From NCBI RefSeq assembly GCF_035917275.1, contig NZ_CP108508.1, positions 682,001-746,000 of the forward strand: a stretch of DNA of 64,000 nt, read 5' to 3'. Under the pieces are notes generated by a model. The model was given only the letters and a program-made list of their open reading frames with translations, ran no database searches and was not told where the DNA came from. The stretch is from Streptomyces sp. NBC_01237 (GTDB taxonomy: Bacteria; Actinomycetota; Actinomycetes; Streptomycetales; Streptomycetaceae). Made by a program: the position numbers and the translations under genes. Shown piece by piece: positions 41,943-48,799 of the stretch (its first letter is position 1; each line of letters begins with the position of its first letter).

Positions 41943-43601
41943 ATGAACGAGAACGTCGACCTCCGCGTACCAGTCCTCATCGTGGGCGGCTCCCTGGTGG
42001 GCCTGTCCGCCTCCCTCTTCCTGGGACGGCTCGGCGTCGAGCACCTGCTGGTCGAGAAACACGCGGCCACCTCGACCCATCCGCGCGGGCGGGGCAACAA
42101 CGTGCGCACGATGGAGGTCTTCCGGGTAGCCGGTGCGGAGCCCCTCATCCGGGACGCCGCCTCGGTCCTCGCCGACAACCACGGCATCCTGCAGGCGTTC
42201 TCGCTGACCGGCGGCGAGGAGGAGTGGCTGTTCAAGGAGATCGACCCCGGTGGCGCGCTCGCCCGCTTCAGCCCGAGCGGCTGGTGCCTGTGCAGCCAGA
42301 ACGACCTCGAACCGGTCCTGCTGGACCACGCCCGCGAACAGGGCGGTGACCTGCGGTTCTCCAGCGAGCTGATGTCCTTCGCCCAGGACGCGTCAGGGGT
42401 CACCGCGGTGGTGAAGAACCGCGAGAGCGGTGAGCACACCACCGTGCGCGCGGACTACCTCATCGCGGCCGACGGGCCGCGCAGCCCGATCCGGGAGCAG
42501 TTGCGCATCGGCCGGTCGGGGGCCGGTGACCTCTTCCACAACGTGAGCGTCACCTTCCGGTCCCGGCAGCTCGCCGCGGTGGTGGGCGAGCGGCGCTTCA
42601 TCGTCTGCTATCTGACCAACCCCGAGGCGGACGGTGCGCTGCTGCCGGTGGACAACGAGGAGAGCTGGGTCTTCCACGCCCCCTGGCACCCCGACCGGGG
42701 CGAGACGCTGGAGGACTTCACCGACGAACGGTGCGCCGAGCACATCCGCCGGGCGATCGGCGACCCCGGTCTCGATGTGGAGATCACCGGCAAGGCGCCG
42801 TGGCACGCCGCCGAGCGGGTCGCCGAGCGGTACGCGTCCGGGCGGGTCTTCCTCGCCGGGGACTCGGCCCACGAGATGTCCCCCACCGGCGCGTTCGGCT
42901 CCAACACGGGGATCCAGGACGCGCACAATCTCGCCTGGAAGCTCGCCGCGGTGCTCGACGGATCGGCGGGACCCGGACTGCTGGAGACCTACGGCACGGA
43001 GCGCCTGCCCGTGGCGAGGGCGACCGGCGCACGCGCCTCGGCCCGCTCGGGCGAGCACAGTCACCCCGGCTACGCACCCGCACCGGACGCGGGCGGACCG
43101 GAGGCCGGCGCTCCCGGTGGCGGAAGGAAGGGCGGGATGCTTCCGGTCGTACTGGGCTACCGCTATGTCCACGGTGCCGTGGTGGACGCGGACCCCGACG
43201 GTCCGGTGGTGCCCGAGGGCATGCGGCTGGCGGGGGAACCCGGGTCGCGGGCACCGCATCTGTGGGTGCGCCGGTCCGGCGAGCGGGTGTCCACCCTCGA
43301 TCTCTACGAGCGGTCCTTCGTGCTGCTGAGCGATGCCGGGGACACGGCGTGGCGCGCCGCTGCCGCGCGGGTCGCCGCCCGGCTGTCCGTCTCCCTGGAC
43401 GCCCCCGGCATCGGGGCGGGAACGGGCTCCGATCTGAAGACCGAGGACGGGACCGACTGGGCCGAAGCACACGGCGTCACCGCGGAAGGTGCCGTCCTGG
43501 TGCGCCCCGACGGCTTCGTGGCCTGGCGGTCTCCGGGCCCCGTGCCGGACCCGGAGGCGACCCTGCACGAGGTCCTCGGCTCCGTGCTGTACAGGACCTG
43601 A
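41943..43601 (+). CDS. whiE-ORFVIII: FAD-dependent aromatic polyketide hydroxylase (whiE ORFVIII-like)
   Basis: 552 residues from ATG 41943 (an in-frame ATG at 41898 is possible). p-Hydroxybenzoate-hydroxylase-type flavoprotein: FAD motif LIVGGSLVGLSASLFLGRLG, the DG motif YLIAADGPRSPIREQLRIG and the GD motif GRVFLAGDSAHEMSPTGAFG, then GIQDAHNLAWKLAAVL. The C-terminal ~150 residues form the thioredoxin-like domain typical of polyketide hydroxylases (STLDLYERSFVLLSD, VLVRPDGFVAWRS). It oxidises the pigment and is transcribed away from the rest of the cluster, exactly as in S. coelicolor. Confidence 0.95.
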   Translation: MNENVDLRVPVLIVGGSLVGLSASLFLGRLGVEHLLVEKHAATSTHPRGRGNNVRTMEVFRVAGAEPLIRDAASVLADNHGILQAFSLTGGEEEWLFKEIDPGGALARFSPSGWCLCSQNDLEPVLLDHAREQGGDLRFSSELMSFAQDASGVTAVVKNRESGEHTTVRADYLIAADGPRSPIREQLRIGRSGAGDLFHNVSVTFRSRQLAAVVGERRFIVCYLTNPEADGALLPVDNEESWVFHAPWHPDRGETLEDFTDERCAEHIRRAIGDPGLDVEITGKAPWHAAERVAERYASGRVFLAGDSAHEMSPTGAFGSNTGIQDAHNLAWKLAAVLDGSAGPGLLETYGTERLPVARATGARASARSGEHSHPGYAPAPDAGGPEAGAPGGGRKGGMLPVVLGYRYVHGAVVDADPDGPVVPEGMRLAGEPGSRAPHLWVRRSGERVSTLDLYERSFVLLSDAGDTAWRAAAARVAARLSVSLDAPGIGAGTGSDLKTEDGTDWAEAHGVTAEGAVLVRPDGFVAWRSPGPVPDPEATLHEVLGSVLYRT

Positions 43602-43627
43602 TCGCGCTCTCCCCCACCGGCACTCCG

Positions 43628-43670
43628 CGCCGAGGTGGCCGCCAGGAACAGGACGGCGGCCACCTCGGCG
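43628..43670 (+). terminator. Hairpin terminator after the FAD hydroxylase gene
   Basis: A 16-bp inverted repeat (CGCCGAGGTGGCCGCC with its complement) around an 11-base loop lies 27 bases after the hydroxylase stop codon. Confidence 0.7.
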
Positions 43671-43855
43671 TGGAGTGCCGGTTCGGGCGGGCCCGGGACG
43701 GCCGCTGTGGTGATCGCGCCCCCGGAAACCGCGTCGCGGTGCGCTCCGCCTCCCTCAGCGGTACACCGTCGGCGGCGCCGGAGCGCCGGCCGGTCGTCCA
43801 CCGTGCACCCCCCTTGCCATGGTCGCGGCATCCTGCATTACTGCTCCCAGGAAGA

Positions 43856-43875
43856 TCGACCGAATGATCGGTCGA
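43856..43875. promoter_or_regulatory. Perfect 20-bp palindrome upstream of paaK
   Basis: TCGACCGA-ATGA-TCGGTCGA, 24 bases before the paaK start codon. It contains ACCG-N6-CGGT, the core of TetR-type operators. From memory the corynebacterial PaaR site is ACCGNNCGNNCGGT flanked by further symmetric bases; this site fits except at one central base. It would cover the transcription start region. Confidence 0.65.
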
Positions 43876-43899
43876 CCGCCCGGGGAGAGGAGCACGCGC

Positions 43900-45189
43900 A
43901 TGACGGCCCTGCTGGACGCAGCGGAACGACTCGGCCGCGACGAGCTGGAGGCGCTGCAACTGGAGCGGCTGCGCGCCACGCTCCGCCATGCGTACGAGAA
44001 CGTGCCCTTCTACCGGGCGGCCTTCGACACGGCCGGTCTGGGGCCCGAGGACTGCCGTACGCTCGCCGATCTCGCCCGTTTCCCCTTCACCACCAAGGAC
44101 GACCTGCGGGACAACTACCCCTTCGGGATGTTCGCCGTGCCGCAGGACCGGGTCCGGCGCATCCACGCGTCCAGCGGGACCACCGGCCTGCCCACCGTGG
44201 TCGGGTACACGGACCGGGACCTGGACGTCTGGGCGGACGTGGTCGCCCGGTCGATACGGGCCGCCGGGGGCCGTCCGGGGCACAAGGTTCATGTGGCGTA
44301 CGGATACGGGCTGTTCACCGGCGGGCTCGGGGCGCACTACGGCGCGGAGCGGCTCGGCTGCACGGTCATCCCCGCGTCCGGCGGCATGACGGCCCGGCAG
44401 GTGCGGCTGATCCAGGACTTCCGGCCCGAGATCATCATGATCACGCCGTCGTACATGCTGACGCTCCTGGACGAGTTCGAGCGCCAGGGCGTCGATCCGC
44501 GGACGACCGCGCTGAAGGTCGGGATCTTCGGGGCCGAGCCGTGGACCGAGGAGATGCGGCGCGAGATCGAGGAGCGGTTCGCGATCGACGCGGTCGACAT
44601 CTACGGGCTCTCCGAGGTGATGGGCCCCGGCGTCGCGCAGGAGTGTGTGGAGACGAAGGACGGGCTGCACATCTGGGAGGACCACTTCTATCCGGAGATC
44701 GTCGACCCGTTCACCGGCGAGGTCCTGCCGGAAGGGGAGGAGGGCGAACTGGTCTTCACCTCGCTCACCAAGGAGGCCATGCCGGTGATCCGCTACCGCA
44801 CACGGGATCTGACCCGGCTGCTGCCCGGCATGGCCCGGGTGTTCCGGCGGATGGAGAAGGTCACCGGGCGCAGCGACGACCTGGTGATCCTGCGCGGGGT
44901 GAACCTCTTCCCGACCCAGATCGAGGAGATCGTGCTGCGTACGCCGGGAGTGGCGCCCCATTTCCAGCTGCGGCTGACCCGGCAGGGGCGGCTCGACGCG
45001 CTGACGGTACGGGCGGAGGCGCGGGCCGGCGCCACGACGGCGGAGCGGGCGGCCGCCGCGCTGTCCATCACGGCGGCGGTGAAGGACGGCATCGGGGTCT
45101 CGGTCGGGGTCGAGATCGTGGACCCCGAGTCATTGGAGCGCTCGGTCGGCAAGATCAAGCGGATCATCGACCTCCGGGACGCCGGCTGA
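43900..45189 (+). CDS. paaK: Phenylacetate-CoA ligase family protein
   Basis: 429 residues from ATG 43900 with GGGGAGAGGAG upstream. The PaaK pattern is clear: LRATLRHAYENVPFYRAAFD, LARFPFTTKDDLRDNYPFGM, phosphate loop IHASSGTTGLPTVVGYT, VDIYGLSEVMGPGVAQEC, and the C-terminal RSDDLVILRGVNLFPTQIEE with the final Lys near SVGKIKRIIDL. It activates phenylacetate or a related aryl acid to its CoA ester. No other paa genes are near, so this is a stand-alone copy. Confidence 0.93.
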   Translation: MTALLDAAERLGRDELEALQLERLRATLRHAYENVPFYRAAFDTAGLGPEDCRTLADLARFPFTTKDDLRDNYPFGMFAVPQDRVRRIHASSGTTGLPTVVGYTDRDLDVWADVVARSIRAAGGRPGHKVHVAYGYGLFTGGLGAHYGAERLGCTVIPASGGMTARQVRLIQDFRPEIIMITPSYMLTLLDEFERQGVDPRTTALKVGIFGAEPWTEEMRREIEERFAIDAVDIYGLSEVMGPGVAQECVETKDGLHIWEDHFYPEIVDPFTGEVLPEGEEGELVFTSLTKEAMPVIRYRTRDLTRLLPGMARVFRRMEKVTGRSDDLVILRGVNLFPTQIEEIVLRTPGVAPHFQLRLTRQGRLDALTVRAEARAGATTAERAAAALSITAAVKDGIGVSVGVEIVDPESLERSVGKIKRIIDLRDAG

Positions 45190-45270
45190 ACCGGGCGCGG
45201 CCGGCGCCCAGGTGCCGCCGGTGCCCCGGTGCGGTCAGCGGCTCGGGCACGAGCAGCGCCTGAGGTGCGG

Positions 45271-46218
45271 TCAGCTCCTTACGGCGGTCAGGGTCGCGTA
45301 GACCACGACGTTGCTCCGGTAGCCGGTCTTCTTGGAGTAGCTTCCGCCACAGGTGATCACTCGCAGCTCGGGCCGTTCGGAGTGGCTGTAGACCTTCTTG
45401 TCCGGGAACCCCTTCTTGTCGTACACCTCCACGGCGTCGACGGTGAACACGGCCGTCCGCCGGTCCGTCCGGACGATCTCGACGGTGGCGCCCTTGGTCA
45501 GCAGCCCAAGCTTCTGGAAGACACCGGGGCCGAGGCGCGTGTCCACGTGCCCGGCGGTGACGGCTGTCCCCTTGGAGCCGGGAGATGTGCCCTCCCCGTA
45601 CCACCCGGCGAGCAGCGGATTGTCGTCGGGCGGCGGCCGCAGTGCCCCCGCCGCGTCGAGGCCCAGCCTCGTCATCGGGGCGTCGACGCGGAGGGCGGGG
45701 ATCCGCAGCCGCACCGGATCCGACGGGGGCAATGGCTCGACACCGGGGGGCGCGACCGGCGCGGCGCGGGCAGGCAGGGTGCGGGCAGGCACCGTACGGG
45801 TGGGCACTGTGCGAGCAGGTGCTGTGCGGGTGGGCACTGTGCGAGCAGGTGCTGTGCGGGTGGGCGCTGGGCGCGGTACGGGGGCGAAGTAGGTCAGGGC
45901 CATCGGCGGCCACACCGGCCGGACCGTGGGGAGTGCGGTCGGGCCGGTGTGGTCAGGAGCGGCGTGCGCAGGGGACGTTCCAGGGGCGGCTCGCACGGGG
46001 CCGGTACTCCTCGGTGCGGCCGGGGAAACGGCCGTGGGAGTGGCCGAGGGGGCGGCCGACGGGGCGGCGAACGCCTGGGCGGCCGAGGGCTGCGGCGGCT
46101 CGTTGTCGCGGGTCCCGCTGATCACCAGCACCGTACCCGCCAGCAGGGCCCAGACAAGATGCTTGACCGAAGGGGTGAACGAGTGCGGGGATCCGCTGGT
46201 CTTGCGCCCGGTTTCCAT
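45271..46218 (-). CDS. Class E/F-type sortase with a Pro/Thr/Arg repeat linker
   Basis: 315 residues from ATG 46218. An N-terminal membrane anchor (HLVWALLAGTVLVISGT) is followed by a long Ala/Pro/Ser/Thr/Arg linker (~35-155) with repeated TRTAPARTVP units, then the sortase barrel (~165-315): VRLRIPALRVDAPMTRLGL, TAVTAGHVDTRLGPGVFQKL (catalytic His), PELRVITCGGSYSKKTGYRS (catalytic Cys and Arg). It would attach secreted proteins to the cell wall. It is convergent with paaK and followed on its own strand side by a secreted-protein gene upstream. Confidence 0.9.
   Translation of the reverse strand: METGRKTSGSPHSFTPSVKHLVWALLAGTVLVISGTRDNEPPQPSAAQAFAAPSAAPSATPTAVSPAAPRSTGPVRAAPGTSPAHAAPDHTGPTALPTVRPVWPPMALTYFAPVPRPAPTRTAPARTVPTRTAPARTVPTRTVPARTLPARAAPVAPPGVEPLPPSDPVRLRIPALRVDAPMTRLGLDAAGALRPPPDDNPLLAGWYGEGTSPGSKGTAVTAGHVDTRLGPGVFQKLGLLTKGATVEIVRTDRRTAVFTVDAVEVYDKKGFPDKKVYSHSERPELRVITCGGSYSKKTGYRSNVVVYATLTAVRS
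45801..45860. repeat. Two perfect 30-bp tandem copies inside the sortase linker
   Basis: Positions 45801-45830 and 45831-45860 are identical. They encode the PTRTAPARTV-type linker repeat. Copy-number change here would lengthen or shorten the spacer between membrane and catalytic domain without changing the frame. Confidence 0.8.
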
Positions 46219-46347
46219 CGCGTCTGAGCCTGCCTCTGCCTCGCTACGGGGGATGTGGGGTCCGTGCCGGCGGACCGGTGACACGGACCGGGCCCCAGGA
46301 CCGGTGCGGTGCCCGGGGCCCGTGCGACTGTGCGCCGTGGCGGGCCG

Positions 46348-46854
46348 TCAGCTCCGGAGGCCGGCACCGCTCGTCCGGCGGCGCATCCTGATCACCCCGC
46401 CGCCGACCGCCCCGGCGAGCAGCACACTGCCCACGGCGAGCTGGGTGCCCTGGTCGGTGGGCGATCCGAAGCCTGCGGCGACCGAGCCGCTCGGAGTCCG
46501 GCCGGTGACCTCGTACGTGTCCGTCAGCTTGATCCGGGGCGGGCACTTGACGGTGACGGTGTCGCTGCCCGGCTCGGCCCCGCGCGGGACCTCGAACTGG
46601 CCGACGAGTTCGCCCTTGCTGTCACCGGCGAAGAGATGGAACTCCCCGCCGAGCTCCGAGGTGCCCTTGCCGTAGGTCTCCTTCCCGCAGGCGCGGGTGC
46701 TGACGGTGACCGTGGACCCCGGAGAGGCGTTCCCGGGGCTGATGCTGACCGCCCGGTCACCGGTGGGGGTGTCGGCGGCGACGGCCGCCGGCACCGACAC
46801 CGCGAGGACACCGATGACCAGGCCGATTCCCGTACCGACGCGTGTGTTGCGCAT
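46348..46854 (-). CDS. Secreted, C-terminally anchored hypothetical protein
   Basis: 168 residues from ATG 46854 with GGAGGA upstream. A signal peptide (GTGIGLVIGVLAVSVPAAVA) is followed by an Ig-like beta region (VSISPGNASPGSTVTVSTRA, FEVPRGAEPGSDTVTVKCPP). The end has a hydrophobic helix plus Arg (QLAVGSVLLAGAVGGGVIRM, then RRRTSGAGLRS), the layout of wall-anchored proteins. I see no clear LPxTG or LAxTG sorting motif before the helix. It lies 129 bases upstream of the sortase on the same strand and may be its substrate or accessory. Confidence 0.82.
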   Translation of the reverse strand: MRNTRVGTGIGLVIGVLAVSVPAAVAADTPTGDRAVSISPGNASPGSTVTVSTRACGKETYGKGTSELGGEFHLFAGDSKGELVGQFEVPRGAEPGSDTVTVKCPPRIKLTDTYEVTGRTPSGSVAAGFGSPTDQGTQLAVGSVLLAGAVGGGVIRMRRRTSGAGLRS

Positions 46855-47116
46855 GAGGATCCTCCAACGGGAGCAGGGTCCGGCCTGTCTGCGCGGCGCC
46901 TCTGCTGTGCTCCGTCTCCGAGGCAACCGACACCCCGTCACCTCCGCAACATGACCCGTCGCCGCGGGTGTCACTCGGTCAGCCGCAGCGACGGCTCTCG
47001 CGTGATCGTTTACGCAGGTCACCGGCGCGGGGACGGCCTCGGTGGAGGAATCGCCCGGCGGACGGCGAACGGGCGTACGGCGCCGGACGTCCGGCCGAGG
47101 TCCGCCGTGCTCTCCG

Positions 47117-48649
47117 CTACGGCCGGCCGGTGGTGAACCGGTCCCGCAGCTCCCTCTTGAGGATCTTCCCGCTGGCGTTGCGCGGGAGTTCGTCCACGAA
47201 CAGGACCCGTTTCGGGGCCTTGAAGTGGGGGAGCTTCTCGCGGGCGTGGTCGATCAGTTCGGTGTCGGTCGCGGACCCGCGCAGCACGACGACGGCGGTG
47301 ACGGCTTCGATCCAGCGCTCGTCGGGCAGCCCGATCACGGCGGTCTCGGCGACCGCCGGATGGGTGTAGAGCGCGTCCTCGACCTGGCGCGAGGCGATGA
47401 GCACCCCGCCGGAGTTGATGACGTCCTTCACCCGGTCGACGACCGTGAAGAACCCTTCCGGGTCGCGCACCGCGAGGTCGCCGGAGTGGAACCAGCCGTC
47501 GCGGAACGCCTCCGCGGTCTCCTCGGGCTTCTCCCAGTAGCCCTGGCACAGTTGCGGGGACCGGTAGACCACTTCGCCCGCCGTGCCGTCGGGGACCTCC
47601 TCGCCGTCCTCGTCGACGACGCGCGCCTCGACGAAGAGGACGGGCCGGCCGCAGGAGTCCATCCGGCCCTCGTGCTCACCGGGTCCGAGGACGAGGGCGA
47701 GCGGCCCGATCTCGCTCTGTCCGAAACAGTTGTGGAAGGCCAGCTCCGGCAGCCGCTCGCGGAGGCGTTCCAGGACCGGCACCGGCATGATCGACGCCCC
47801 GTAGTACGCCTTGCGCAGGGCGCCGAGGTCACGGGTGGCGAAGTCCGGGTGATGGGAGAGTCCGATCCAGACGGTCGGCGGGGCGAAGAGGCTGTCCGCC
47901 TGCCCGGCTTCCACCAGGTCGAAGATCCGGCCGGCGTCCGGGGTGTCGATGATGGTGTTCTCGGCACCGACCGCGAGGTACGGCAGCAGGAACACATGCA
48001 TCTGGGCGGAGTGGTACAGCGGCAGGGAGTGCACGGGCCGGTCCCCGGCCGTCAGGCCGAGCGCGGTGATCGCGCTGACGTACTCATGGACGAGCGCCCC
48101 GTGCGTCATCATCGCGCCCTTGGGCAGGGCCGTGGTTCCGGAGGTGTAGAGCAGCTGCACCAGGTCATCGGCGCCGGGGGCGCGCTCGGGGACGAAGGGC
48201 CTGGCGGTGTCCAGCGCGTCGAGCAGGCTGTCCGGCGCGTCGAGCAGGCTGTCCGGCGCGTCGCGCAGTGTGCGGGCCGGACGTCCGGCCGGGAGCCGCC
48301 CGGCCAGGTCCGGGTCGGTCAGGACGAGGGAGCTGCCGGACTGGTCGAGCAGGTAGGTCAGGTCCTCGCCGGTGAGGTTCTGGTTGACCGGCACATGGAC
48401 GAGCCCGGCGCGGGCGCAGGCCAGGAAGGCGATCAGGTACACGTCGGAGTTATGGGCGTAGGAGGCGACCCGGTCGCCGGGGCGCAGGCCGTGCTCGTCC
48501 GTCAGGACGGCTGCCGCGGTACTGATCGCGGTGTCCAGGGACCGGTAGGTCCAGGTCCGCCCGGCGTAACGGACGGCGGTCCGTCCGGGGGTCCGCCGTG
48601 CGCTGCGGGTCACGACACCGTCGACTGTGCTGCTTCGTACACCTGTCAT
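47117..48649 (-). CDS. Acyl-CoA synthetase (AMP-forming)
   Basis: 510 residues from ATG 48649 with AGGA upstream. ANL motifs: LLYTSGTTALPKGAMMTHGA (phosphate loop), NCFGQSEIGPLA, GWFHSGDLAVRDPEGFFTVV, and ELPRNASGKILKRELRD with the C-terminal Lys. An in-frame 21-bp tandem duplication encodes DAPDSLL twice (48216-48257). It makes a CoA ester of an unidentified carboxylic acid. It is divergent from the acylase gene. Confidence 0.93.
   Translation of the reverse strand: MTGVRSSTVDGVVTRSARRTPGRTAVRYAGRTWTYRSLDTAISTAAAVLTDEHGLRPGDRVASYAHNSDVYLIAFLACARAGLVHVPVNQNLTGEDLTYLLDQSGSSLVLTDPDLAGRLPAGRPARTLRDAPDSLLDAPDSLLDALDTARPFVPERAPGADDLVQLLYTSGTTALPKGAMMTHGALVHEYVSAITALGLTAGDRPVHSLPLYHSAQMHVFLLPYLAVGAENTIIDTPDAGRIFDLVEAGQADSLFAPPTVWIGLSHHPDFATRDLGALRKAYYGASIMPVPVLERLRERLPELAFHNCFGQSEIGPLALVLGPGEHEGRMDSCGRPVLFVEARVVDEDGEEVPDGTAGEVVYRSPQLCQGYWEKPEETAEAFRDGWFHSGDLAVRDPEGFFTVVDRVKDVINSGGVLIASRQVEDALYTHPAVAETAVIGLPDERWIEAVTAVVVLRGSATDTELIDHAREKLPHFKAPKRVLFVDELPRNASGKILKRELRDRFTTGRP
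48216..48257. repeat. 21-bp perfect tandem duplication within the acyl-CoA synthetase gene
   Basis: Two identical 21-base units plus the start of a third. They add seven residues per unit in the linker before the phosphate-loop region, and keep the reading frame. Confidence 0.85.
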
Positions 48650-48709
48650 GGCGTGATCCTGAGCGGACACGTCCGGGTGGTCAAGAGGCTGGATAGCGAT
48701 CAACCGGTT

Positions 48710-48721
48710 GACAGGCACACG
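48710..48721. promoter_or_regulatory. Perfect 12-bp palindrome between the acyl-CoA synthetase and acylase genes
   Basis: TCAACCGGTTGA lies 61 bases upstream of the synthetase start and 79 bases upstream of the acylase start. It is a possible operator for a dimeric regulator of one or both divergent genes. Confidence 0.4.
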
Positions 48722-48799
48722 GGTCTGCTGGCTGAGTGGCGCGAGGCCGCCCGGACACTCGGGCAACCCTCTTTCCCGCCCGCAGAGTTGGGAGAAGCC

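Noticed and set aside
45193..45209. Hairpin GGGCGC/GCGCCC after paaK as a terminator
   Set aside because: The stem is only 6 bp with a 5-base loop, which is too common in DNA of this GC content to call.
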